Assembly (NCBI GenBank): GCA_964482955.1
Contig: CAYZZW010000009.1
Span: 1-64,000 of the forward strand
Direction of reading: 5' to 3'
Length of the DNA: 64,000 bases
Origin: JAPLSN01 sp964482955
GTDB taxonomy: Bacteria > Spirochaetota > Spirochaetia > Treponematales > UBA12059
Numbering within the stretch: the first letter of the stretch is position 1; the number at the start of each line of letters is the position of its first letter. This document shows positions 17,955 to 25,408 of the stretch, piece by piece. Position numbers and translations under genes: made by a program. The notes below the pieces were generated by a model, which saw only the letters and a list, made by a program, of their open reading frames with translations, ran no database searches and was not told where the DNA came from.

Positions 17955-17988
17955 CCGCCCGGGGAGGACGGGCGGGGCGGTTCCGTTG

Positions 17989-17994
17989 TATGAT
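17989..17994 (+). promoter_or_regulatory. -10 element of the creBCD-like operon
   Basis: TATGAT lies 8 nt before the ATG of the response regulator. No good -35 box at 17 bp; the site is back to back with the asnA promoter, so the two units are divergently transcribed from a short region. Confidence 0.55.
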
Positions 17995-18002
17995 CGGGAG
18001 CC

Positions 18003-18722
18003 ATGAACGCGCGCATCCTCATCGCCGACGACGAGCCGGCGCTCCGCGACACCCTCGAGATCGGCTTCGCGCGCGAAGGTTTCGAGACGGACACGCACGC
18101 GGACGGCGCCTCCGCGTGGGCGGCCATCGCTTCCGGCGTCCGCTACGACCTGGCGGTGCTCGACATCGGCATGCCGCGGCTCGAGGGCACCGCGATCCTC
18201 TCGCGGCTCCGCGCCGTCGGCAAGGCCCTGCCCGTCATCTTCCTCACGTCGCGCGACGAGGAGATCGACCGCGTGGCCGGACTCGAGCTGGGCGCCGACG
18301 ATTACGTGACGAAGCCCTTTTCCATGCGGGAGCTCGTGGCGCGCGTGCGCGCGGTCCTCCGGCGCTACCAGGCGGCGCCCGCGTCCGGCGCGCGCGAGGG
18401 GGAGCGACTCGTGAAGGCGGGCTGCCTCGAGCTAGACCCGGAGCGCTTCACCGCCTCGTTCCGCGGCCGCCCCCTCAGGCTCACGGTGACCGAATACCGC
18501 ATGCTCGAGGCGCTCGCCTCGTCGCCGGGAGCCGCCCGCACCCGCGAACGGCTGGTGGCGGACGCGTGGCCCGAGGACGCCTCGTCCGGCGAGCGGGCGG
18601 TCGACAGCCACGTGAAGCGGCTCAGGCGGAAGCTCTCCGAAGCCGGCGCGGCCGAAGACCTGGTCGAGACCGTCTATGGGCTCGGTTATCGCTTCGACGC
18701 GTCGAAGGCCGGCACGCCGTGA
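18003..18722 (+). CDS. OmpR-family response regulator (CreB-like)
   Basis: A 239-residue DNA-binding response regulator. The receiver domain (residues 1-120) has the acidic pair DD at 9-10, phospho-acceptor Asp54 in AVLDIGMP, Thr in FLTSRD and the conserved Lys in YVTKPFS. The C-terminal winged helix (residues 135-235) is of the OmpR/PhoB type, ending in VETVYGLGYRF. It is followed with a GTGA overlap by a histidine kinase and then by a CreD-like protein, so the operon is named creBCD-like by order and content. Confidence 0.9.
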   Translation: MNARILIADDEPALRDTLEIGFAREGFETDTHADGASAWAAIASGVRYDLAVLDIGMPRLEGTAILSRLRAVGKALPVIFLTSRDEEIDRVAGLELGADDYVTKPFSMRELVARVRAVLRRYQAAPASGAREGERLVKAGCLELDPERFTASFRGRPLRLTVTEYRMLEALASSPGAARTRERLVADAWPEDASSGERAVDSHVKRLRRKLSEAGAAEDLVETVYGLGYRFDASKAGTP

Positions 18723-20353
18723 AGCTCCGTCCCCTCGTCCGCGGGCCCATCGCCGCGCGGCTCTTCGTGTTCAACATCCTGCTCGTGTTCGTGCCGGCGG
18801 CCGCCTTCCTGTCGCTCGCGGCGTTCGAGTCGAGCCTCCTCCGCTCGCTCGAGCACGCGCTCGTCCAGCAGGGTCGTTTCATGGCCGCGTGGCTCGCGGA
18901 AGGGCCGCTCGCCGAGGAGCGCGCGAAGGCGGCGGTGGCGGCGCTCGGGCGCAACCTGACGGCGCGTGTGCGCATCGTCTCGGCGGACGGGCGGCTGCTC
19001 GCGGATTCGTCGGCCGAAGTAATCCCCGCGCCCGCCCCGGCGAAGGCCGACTGGCTCGGTTCCCTGGGCTCGCGCGCGGCGTCCGATGGTTCGGCCGCGT
19101 CCGACAAGCCCGCGAAGGCCGCCGAAGAGACGCTGCTCTACCGGATCTTTTCCCTCCCGGTGCGGATCATCCGCCATTTCGCCGGTCCGCCCGAGGCGCC
19201 CATCGAATCGGCCGACTACTACGCGAAGCGCGGGACCTACGACGGGCCGGAGCTGCTCGCCGCGTTCCGGGGCGAGTACGGCGCGACGACGCGCATCTCG
19301 TCGGGCGGGCAGGTGTCTGTGACGCTGTACGCGGCGCTCCCGATCTCGTCTGGCGGCGCGACCGAAGGCGCGGTGCTCGTGTCGCAGTCGACCTACCGCA
19401 TCCTCCGCGAACTCTATTCCCTCCGGCTCGAGACGGCGAAGGTGTTCGCCGTGGGCGCGCTGGCCGCCGCCGTCGTGAGCTTCATGCTCGCATGGACGAT
19501 CTCCGCGCCGCTCGGCCGGCTCGGGAAGCTGGCCGCCGCCACCATCGGGCCGGACGGCCGGCTCGAAAACCGCTTCGCTCCCGCCGGGCGCGGCGACGAG
19601 ATCGACGAGCTCGCGAAGGCCCTCGGCTCGCTCGTCGGGCGCCTCGGGGAGCGCGTGAGCTGGGCGGAGCGCTTTTCCGCCGACGCGGCGCACGAACTGC
19701 GGAATCCCATCGCCGCGGTCCGCGCGGCGGCCGAACTCCTCCCGGGGGCGGAGGGCGAGGCGCGCGCGCGGCTCGAAGCGGCGGTGAGCGAGGGGGCGGC
19801 GCGCATGGAGCGCGTCGTGGCGGGACTCCGGAACCTCGCGCTCGCGGAGTCGGCGACGGAGGGCGGACGCGCCGACGCCGTCGCGATTTCGCGCAACGTG
19901 GCCGAGCGCTTCGGCCCGGACGCGGCGCGGCGGGGCGTCGCGATCGAGGTCGACGCCGACGGGACGGGCGCGTCGGCGGTATCGGTCGATCCGGACCGCC
20001 TGGCCCTCGCGCTCGGGAACCTCGTCGACAACGCCGTCTCCTTCGCCTCGACGCGCGTCCTCGTCGAGGTCCGCGCCTCCGCGCGCCGCGTGACGGTGTC
20101 GGTCCACGACGACGGGCCGGGCCTCCCGCCCGAGCACGCGTCGCGCGCGTTCGACCGCTTCTTCAGCTGGCGGCCGGACGCTGAGGGGACTCACTCGGGA
20201 CTCGGGCTCTCGATCGTCAAGGCGGTGGCGGAACGGGCGGGCGGGTCGGTCCGCGCGGGCGAAAGCCCCCTGGGCGGCGCCGCGTTCGAACTCGTCCTGC
20301 CCGAAGCGCCGCCCCGCCGCGGCGTCGACCTCCCAGCCGCGCGACGCGAGTAG
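18719..20353 (+). CDS. Membrane histidine kinase (CreC-like)
   Basis: A 544-residue sensor kinase starting at a GTG that overlaps the regulator's stop codon (GTGA). An N-terminal membrane helix (residues about 12-37), an extracytoplasmic sensor of about 190 residues, a second helix (about 238-260) and a HAMP segment precede the catalytic core. The H-box is FSADAAHELRNPIAAVR, the N-box LGNLVDNAVSFA, the G1 box HDDGPGLPP and the G2 box GTHSGLGLSIVK. The sensor is variable and Ala/Ser/Lys-rich in the middle (AASDKPAKAAEE), with no recognisable ligand fold. The phosphoryl acceptor is the adjacent regulator. Confidence 0.9.
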   Translation: MKLRPLVRGPIAARLFVFNILLVFVPAAAFLSLAAFESSLLRSLEHALVQQGRFMAAWLAEGPLAEERAKAAVAALGRNLTARVRIVSADGRLLADSSAEVIPAPAPAKADWLGSLGSRAASDGSAASDKPAKAAEETLLYRIFSLPVRIIRHFAGPPEAPIESADYYAKRGTYDGPELLAAFRGEYGATTRISSGGQVSVTLYAALPISSGGATEGAVLVSQSTYRILRELYSLRLETAKVFAVGALAAAVVSFMLAWTISAPLGRLGKLAAATIGPDGRLENRFAPAGRGDEIDELAKALGSLVGRLGERVSWAERFSADAAHELRNPIAAVRAAAELLPGAEGEARARLEAAVSEGAARMERVVAGLRNLALAESATEGGRADAVAISRNVAERFGPDAARRGVAIEVDADGTGASAVSVDPDRLALALGNLVDNAVSFASTRVLVEVRASARRVTVSVHDDGPGLPPEHASRAFDRFFSWRPDAEGTHSGLGLSIVKAVAERAGGSVRAGESPLGGAAFELVLPEAPPRRGVDLPAARRE

Positions 20354-20460
20354 CCCGACCGCCTTCATCGCCACGAAAAAGCCACGATTTCGACACGGGA
20401 ATGCCCGTATGGGGCGCCATGATGGATACCGGACGGAAAAGATCCGTCCATGGAGGAATC

Positions 20461-21834
20461 ATGTCGCTCATACAGTTGAACGGAAAACCGGCGCTGCCGG
20501 CGGCGAACGCGGGACTCAAGGCGCTCCTCATCGCCATCCTGGCCATGGCGATGCTCGTGCCGATCGCGATGGTGGACGGCGTCGCGTCCGAGCGGCGGCA
20601 CCGCGCCGCCGAGGTCCGCGACGAGCTCGTGGAGCTGGCCGGCGGGCAGGCGAGCGTCGCGGGTCCCGTCCTGCGGCTCCCGGTCTCGATCGCCAGGCGC
20701 GACGACAAGGGCGCCGTGTCGTGGTACCGCGAGACGGTCGTGATCATGCCTGAGACCGTGACGGTCGACGGCTCGACGGACACGTCCCTGCGTTCGCGGG
20801 GCATCTACGCGGTGCCGGTCTACTCGGGCTCGATCGCGCTCCGCGCCCTGTTCCGCTTCGACAAGGCGGCGATCCTGGCCTTGCTCGACGAGGACGAACG
20901 CGACGTCCGGATGGATCCGGCGAACGCCGCGCTGTCCGTGGAACTGCGCGACCTGCGCTGCCTGCGCGACACGCCGACCGTCACCGTGACGGGCGCGGCC
21001 GCGGGTTCCGAGCCCTTGCGCATGAAGAGCGGAGAGGCCGCGCTCGGCGTGTACGGGCGGGCGGTGTCGACGCCGCTCCCGCTCGTCGCGGGCGGCACCG
21101 AGGTCCTGATCGACCTGCCCCTCGGCGGCGGCGGTTCGCTTTCCTTCGTGCCGCTCGGCGGGACGACGAAGGTCTCGCTCGAATCCGATTGGGCGAGTCC
21201 GTCGTTTTCCGGCTACGTTTTGCCCGCGGAGCGCGAGGTCCGGGCGGACGGCTTCACGGCGTCGTGGTACCTGCCGGAGAGCCTCCGCGCCGTACCGGGG
21301 ATGGCGTACGGTTCGGGAATCAAGGCCGCGGCGGACGCCGCGGAGGACACCGCCTTCGGCGTCGAACTGTACACGCCGGTGGACGTCTACCAGAAGACGA
21401 CGCGCGCGCTCAAGTACTCGCTCCTCTTCGTGGTGGTGCCGTTCGCCGCGCTCTTCCTGTTCGAGATCTTCCTCAAGACGAAGATCCATCCGATCCAGTA
21501 CGTCCTCGTCGGGTTCGCGAACGCGGTGTTCTACCTCGTGGTGCTGTCCGTGTCCGAGCACGCGCCCTTCGCGGCCGCCTACTGGGGCGCCGCGACGGTG
21601 ACCGCGCTGCTCGTGAGCTGGTACGGCGGCGCCGCCGTGAAGAGCGCGAAACGCGGTTTCATCCTGCTGCCGGTGCTCGGGGCCGCCTACGCGTACCTGT
21701 ACGCCGCGCTCGAGTCGGAGGATTACGCGCTCGTCATCGGGTCGGTCGGCCTCATGGCGATCCTGGCCGCGGTGATGCTGGCCACCCGCAAGGTCGACTG
21801 GTACCGCGCCGGCCAGAAGCCCGCCGCCGAATGA
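20461..21834 (+). CDS. creD: CreD-family inner membrane protein
   Basis: A 457-residue inner membrane protein of the CreD family: one N-terminal helix (residues about 17-40), a periplasmic domain of about 270 residues, and four to five C-terminal helices. In Enterobacteria CreD is the major target of the CreBC system and affects envelope and colicin tolerance; the biochemical role is unknown. GGAGG stands 7 nt before the ATG, and a GGACGG/CCGTCC hairpin (20432-20450) precedes it. The 107-bp gap after the kinase may carry an extra promoter, but none is clear. A repetitive element begins 4 bp after its stop codon. Confidence 0.88.
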   Translation: MSLIQLNGKPALPAANAGLKALLIAILAMAMLVPIAMVDGVASERRHRAAEVRDELVELAGGQASVAGPVLRLPVSIARRDDKGAVSWYRETVVIMPETVTVDGSTDTSLRSRGIYAVPVYSGSIALRALFRFDKAAILALLDEDERDVRMDPANAALSVELRDLRCLRDTPTVTVTGAAAGSEPLRMKSGEAALGVYGRAVSTPLPLVAGGTEVLIDLPLGGGGSLSFVPLGGTTKVSLESDWASPSFSGYVLPAEREVRADGFTASWYLPESLRAVPGMAYGSGIKAAADAAEDTAFGVELYTPVDVYQKTTRALKYSLLFVVVPFAALFLFEIFLKTKIHPIQYVLVGFANAVFYLVVLSVSEHAPFAAAYWGAATVTALLVSWYGGAAVKSAKRGFILLPVLGAAYAYLYAALESEDYALVIGSVGLMAILAAVMLATRKVDWYRAGQKPAAE

Positions 21835-21837
21835 AGA

Positions 21838-22124
21838 TTTACCACGAAGAACACGAAGGAAAGAGTACACGAAGGGCACGAAGAATACGAAGGAAGAGAA
21901 GATGGTTTGGGGAGATTTGAGCGAAGGTCCGGATAACCGGAGGGAAGGGTAAGAAGGCTAACCACAATGAGCGCGAAAGAAGAGGGACTGAGAATGTCAA
22001 TTATTCCTTTCGTGCCTTAACGCTCGAGTACTCGCTAAGCTTCGCTCGAGGTTGGTTCCCAACCCTTTTTCCCTTTCTTCCTTCGTGTCCTTCGTGGTAA
22101 CACCTTCGTGTTCTTCGTGGTAAA
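21838..22124. repeat. CACGAAG element with 22-bp perfect terminal inverted repeats
   Basis: A 287-bp AT-richer block ends in perfect 22-bp inverted repeats (21838-21859 and 22103-22124; sequence TTTACCACGAAGAACACGAA plus GG). It fills the gap between the convergent creD and RidA genes exactly, beginning 4 bp after one stop codon and ending 5 bp before the other. Inside are further CACGAAGG copies and a core related to GAGCGAAGCTTRGCGAGTAY (reverse strand, 22017-22047) shared with other copies in the window. It encodes nothing convincing. It has the shape of a non-autonomous (MITE-like) element. Confidence 0.8.
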
Positions 22125-22129
22125 GAACC

Positions 22130-22510
22130 TCAACGCTTTTTCGCGATGAGTTCGATCTCGACGCGGGCGCCGAGGGGGAGGGCGGCGACGCCGATCGTCG
22201 TGCGCGCGGGGTAGGGCGTGCCGAAGCGCCGGGCGTACGCCTCGTTCATCGCGGCGAAGTCCGCCATGTCGACGAGGTACACGTTCGTCTTCACCACGTC
22301 GTCGGGGCCGAGTCCGGCGGCGGAGAGGACCGCGAAGAGGTTCGACAGGCATCGGTCGGTCTGGACGCCGACGCCGCCCTCCGCGAGCTTCCCGGTGGCC
22401 GGATCGAGCGGCGTCTGTCCGGAGCAGTAGACGAGTTCGCCCGCGTCGACCGCGTGCGAGTAGGGTCCGACGGCCACGGCGCCGGGCGCGGAATAGGCTG
22501 TTCGCTGCAT
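22130..22510 (-). CDS. ridA: RidA-family reactive enamine/imine deaminase
   Basis: A 126-residue RidA (YjgF/YER057c/UK114) protein that hydrolyses reactive 2-aminoacrylate and related imines. Typical features are SAPGAVAVGPYSHAV at the N-terminus, YCSGQTPLDPATG, the active-site Arg in PARTTIGV and the terminal VEIELIAKKR. The family forms trimers in the cytoplasm. AAAGGA lies just before the ATG. It follows the two-component genes on the same strand after 45 bp and might be read through from them. Confidence 0.93.
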   Translation of the reverse strand: MQRTAYSAPGAVAVGPYSHAVDAGELVYCSGQTPLDPATGKLAEGGVGVQTDRCLSNLFAVLSAAGLGPDDVVKTNVYLVDMADFAAMNEAYARRFGTPYPARTTIGVAALPLGARVEIELIAKKR

Positions 22511-22555
22511 GTTCGTTCCTTTCGATGATCCGCCGCGTCGCGCGCGCGATCGTTT

Positions 22556-22960
22556 TCAGGGTTCCTGGCTGAGCTTGATGCACTGGTCCACGAGCGACCA
22601 GAGATCCTCGCGGTTCCACGGCTTCTGGAGGCACGCGTAGACGCCGAGCTCCTTCTTGGCCCGCTCGATGGATTCCGGATCCGCCTGGCCGGTGATGAGG
22701 ATGGCGGGTATCTTCGGGTGGCGCCGGTGGACGCCCTCGAGGAACTCGTCGCCCTTGATGCCGGGCATGAGCCAGTCGGAGATGATGAGGATGATGGGCG
22801 TGTCCTTCTCGCAGAGTTCCTCGATGATCTCGTTGGCTTCCGCCGCGCCGAGGGCCGTCTCGTAGGAGAAGCCGGGGCCGAAGCGGTTCTGGAGCTCGCG
22901 CTTGATGGACAGGAGGATGATGGCTTCGTCGTCGACGATGAGGATGGCCGGTTTGCTCAT
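22556..22960 (-). CDS. Single-domain (CheY-like) response regulator
   Basis: A 134-residue receiver-only protein. The acidic pair is in LIVDDEAII, the phospho-acceptor Asp in IISDWLMPG, the conserved Thr in ILITGQAD and the Lys in LQKPWNREDL. The KPW pattern is common in regulators that work with atypical, stress- or c-di-GMP-linked kinases. There is no output domain, so it must act by protein contact or as a phosphate sink. Its ATG overlaps the stop of the kinase gene (ATGA), so the two are translated together. Confidence 0.9.
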   Translation of the reverse strand: MSKPAILIVDDEAIILLSIKRELQNRFGPGFSYETALGAAEANEIIEELCEKDTPIILIISDWLMPGIKGDEFLEGVHRRHPKIPAILITGQADPESIERAKKELGVYACLQKPWNREDLWSLVDQCIKLSQEP

Positions 22961-24441
22961 GATTCTTCCTTTCGGACGCGGCTCTTCGGAAGCCTGACCG
23001 TGAAGGTCGCGCCGCCCGGACCGCTTTCGAATCCTATCGTGCCGCCGCTCTCCTCGACAATACGTTTGGATATGTTCAATCCGAGGCCGGTGCCTTCCCC
23101 GCTCGGCCGGGTGGTGAAGAAGGGGCTGAAGATGCGCGGCCTGATTTCGTCCGGGATGCCCGGACCCGTGTCGGCGACGGACACGGCCACGAAGTCGCCG
23201 TCGTCGCGCACGAATATGGTCAATTCGCCCTTGTACTGCATGGATCTGAGCGCGTTGTCGACGAGGTTCATCCACACCTGGTTCATCTTGTCGCGCGGAC
23301 AGACGACGGACGGTACCCGTTCGTATCGCCTGGAAATCTCCGTGCCGTGCTTGGTGGCGCTCTGGTACAGCACGAGGATGGTTTCGATTTCCGCGACGAC
23401 GTCGACTTCGCGGGCGCTCTCGCCTTCTTCCTGCCTGGTGTAGAGCTTGAGCGACTTGATGACTTTCGCGGCCTTGTCGGACGCCAGGGCGATGATGCGG
23501 AGCGAGCGTTCCATGGAGGCGAGGTTCCACGCCGCTTCCAGCAGGGCTATGCCGCGCGCGCCTTCGACCGACGCGACGAGCGGATCGGCGGGGTCTCGGA
23601 CGCCGAGCTCCGTGAGCTTGTCGGCCGCGTCATAGGCGTCCGGGACGCCGGCGGCCTCGAGGGCGGTCGACAGCTCGCGCCGCACGCGCCGCTCCTCCCG
23701 CGTGTCGAGTCCGGGGCGTTCGGCCAACGCCCGTTCGGACAGGAGCCGGAACGCGGCGAACTCCGCTTCGCCGAGATTCCGGTAGAGTTCCATCGTGTCG
23801 AGGAGACGCCGCGTGATCGAATCGCCGAGGTCTCCGGCGGCGGAGATGACCGCGCCGATGGGCGTGTTGAGCTCGTGCGCGATGCCGGCCACGAGCTGGC
23901 CGAGCGACGCGAGCTTTTCCGCGGAGACGAGGTAGTCCTGCGTCGCCTTGAGCTCGTCGATGGCGGACGAGAGCTCCTCGTTGGTGCGCCGGAGGTGGCT
24001 GTTCGACTTTTCGAGATCGTCGGTGCGCTCGGCCACGAGGCTTTCGAGGCTTTTCGTGAGCTCGGCGAGCCGTTCCGCCATGTCGCGGAATTCCGCCGTG
24101 AGTCCGTCGATTTCGTCGCCCGTGGAAGGACGGCCGCGCGGGCGCATGCGGTCGAGCACTTCTCCTACGATCTCGAAGCGGCCTTCGCCGACGCTCTTCG
24201 CCAGGTCGGACAGGCGCTTCACCGGCTTGGAGATCCGGTTCGCGGAGCGGGCGAGGACGACGGGAGCGGCGACCGCGAAGACGAGCGCCACGACGAGCGT
24301 GGCGACCGCCGGGGCGACCGCCGCCGAAGCGGCTCCGGAAGCCGAGCGGGCGATGATGAACGCGTTCAAACCCGCCGTCGCCGCCAGCGGCAGGACCGCG
24401 AGCGCGACACCGAGCGAAAGTAGGCGTGTCCTGACGTTCAT
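22957..24441 (-). CDS. Sensor histidine kinase with HAMP and long coiled coil
   Basis: A 494-residue kinase with two N-terminal membrane helices (about 8-30 and 42-65) and almost no periplasmic domain, a HAMP segment, a coiled coil of about 60 residues, then the H-box ASLGQLVAGIAHELNTPIGAV. The segment between the H-box and the ATPase part is unusually long (about 130 residues). ATP-binding boxes are NQVWMNLVDNALRSM, ADTGPGIP, FSPFFTTRP and GTGLGLNISK. With so little sensor outside, the signal is probably intramembrane or cytoplasmic. A consensus promoter lies about 60 nt upstream and a GGGGG ribosome site just before the ATG. Confidence 0.9.
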   Translation of the reverse strand: MNVRTRLLSLGVALAVLPLAATAGLNAFIIARSASGAASAAVAPAVATLVVALVFAVAAPVVLARSANRISKPVKRLSDLAKSVGEGRFEIVGEVLDRMRPRGRPSTGDEIDGLTAEFRDMAERLAELTKSLESLVAERTDDLEKSNSHLRRTNEELSSAIDELKATQDYLVSAEKLASLGQLVAGIAHELNTPIGAVISAAGDLGDSITRRLLDTMELYRNLGEAEFAAFRLLSERALAERPGLDTREERRVRRELSTALEAAGVPDAYDAADKLTELGVRDPADPLVASVEGARGIALLEAAWNLASMERSLRIIALASDKAAKVIKSLKLYTRQEEGESAREVDVVAEIETILVLYQSATKHGTEISRRYERVPSVVCPRDKMNQVWMNLVDNALRSMQYKGELTIFVRDDGDFVAVSVADTGPGIPDEIRPRIFSPFFTTRPSGEGTGLGLNISKRIVEESGGTIGFESGPGGATFTVRLPKSRVRKEES

Positions 24442-24500
24442 GCGTCCCCCGTCGCGAAGGCCCCGGGTCGAGCCATGACGGCGAGCTCCGGGCTTCCTTC

Positions 24501-24529
24501 AGTATAGGGGGCGGCCCGGGCGGATTCAA
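24501..24529 (-). promoter_or_regulatory. Promoter of the kinase-regulator operon
   Basis: On the minus strand TTGAAT (24529-24524), a 17-bp spacer and TATACT (24506-24501). The -35 box overlaps the stop codon of the upstream methyltransferase gene. Confidence 0.78.
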
Positions 24530-25263
24530 ACCGCCGGGCGTTTAATCGGCCGCGCGGCCAGCTCGTAGAGGAAGACGCCCGTCGCCACGGACACGTTGAG
24601 CGAATCCACGTGGCCCGTCTGGGGGATGGAGAGGGCGCCGTCGCAGGTGTCGCGGAGGAGGCGCGAGACGCCCGATCCTTCCGCGCCCATCACCAGGGCG
24701 ACGCGGGCGGGCAAGTCGGCGCCGCGGAGCTTGTCGCCGTCCATGTCCGCGGCGTAGCACCAGAAGCCCGCGTCCTTGAGCGATCTCAAGGCCCGCGCCA
24801 GGTTCGGCACCGTGGCCACCGGCACCCAGGCCAGCGCCCCCGCCGACGCCCGCGCCACGACGTCGGTCTCCTTGGCCGCCCGGCGATCCGCCGTCACGAC
24901 CAGGTCCACGCCGAACACGTCCGCCGAGCGGAGGATGGCGCCGTAGTTGTGCGGATCGGTGACGTGGTCCAGCACGAGCGCCAGTCCCGACGGCTTGTCG
25001 AACCCGGCCAGGAACTCGTCCAGGTCCACGGACTTGTCCGCCGCCGCGTCCGTCTCGAAGGCCGCGCCCCGATGGTCGGGCGCCGCCTTGTCCAGCCACG
25101 CCTTGTCGACGCGCCGGACCGCGAGCTTGGCCTTCTTGGCCTCCTCGAGGATCTTCTTGATCCGCGGCCCTTCGACCGCGACGAGGAGGCTGCCCTTCGC
25201 GCCCGAGCGCACGAGCTCTTCGATGCCGTGAAAACCGGTGACGTACCGCATGTCCCGGATCAT
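24526..25263 (-). CDS. rlmB: RlmB-type 23S rRNA 2'-O-ribose methyltransferase
   Basis: A 245-residue SPOUT methyltransferase of the TrmH/RlmB group. An N-terminal substrate-binding domain (residues 1-75) precedes the knotted catalytic domain with motif 1 LDHVTDPHNYGAILRSADVFG-like, motif 2 VMGAEGSGVSRLLRDTCD and motif 3 SIPQTGHVDSLNVSVATG. RlmB methylates G2251 in 23S rRNA of E. coli; the closely related TrmH of tRNA cannot be excluded, but the N-terminal domain favours rRNA. Start could be ATG 25263 or ATG 25251; neither has a strong ribosome site. Confidence 0.9.
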   Translation of the reverse strand: MIRDMRYVTGFHGIEELVRSGAKGSLLVAVEGPRIKKILEEAKKAKLAVRRVDKAWLDKAAPDHRGAAFETDAAADKSVDLDEFLAGFDKPSGLALVLDHVTDPHNYGAILRSADVFGVDLVVTADRRAAKETDVVARASAGALAWVPVATVPNLARALRSLKDAGFWCYAADMDGDKLRGADLPARVALVMGAEGSGVSRLLRDTCDGALSIPQTGHVDSLNVSVATGVFLYELAARPIKRPAV

Positions 25264-25319
25264 GGCCGGAAACGGCCCCGGGCGGCAAGCGGCCCGGGTC
25301 GCTTTTCCTGGCGCCGTCT

Positions 25320-25347
25320 TTGAAATCAATGCGAACCGCGATATACT
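25320..25347 (+). promoter_or_regulatory. Promoter of the LamG lipoprotein unit
   Basis: TTGAAA (25320-25325), a 16-bp spacer and TATACT (25342-25347). The predicted transcript start is within a few bases of the small upstream ORF's ATG at 25355. Confidence 0.7.
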
Positions 25348-25354
25348 CCGCCGC

Positions 25355-25408
25355 ATGCGCGCCGCATCCGCGGCGACCGAAAACGTCCCCCGACCGGAGC
25401 CGTCATGA
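25355..25408 (+). CDS. 17-codon upstream ORF overlapping the lipoprotein start
   Basis: ATG at 25355 opens a 17-residue ORF (MRAASAATENVPRPEPS) whose TGA overlaps the next gene's ATG (ATGA at 25405-25408). The -10 box is 7 nt upstream, so this ORF would be the first, leaderless, coding sequence of the mRNA. It contains the GGAG (25396-25399) that serves the lipoprotein gene. This looks like translational coupling rather than an attenuator: there is no amino-acid run and no terminator. Confidence 0.6.
   Translation: MRAASAATENVPRPEPS

Noticed and set aside
20397..20450. Small hairpins between the kinase and creD genes as a terminator or riboswitch
   Set aside because: Stems are only 5-6 bp, without a T-run, and the order creB-creC-creD argues for read-through.
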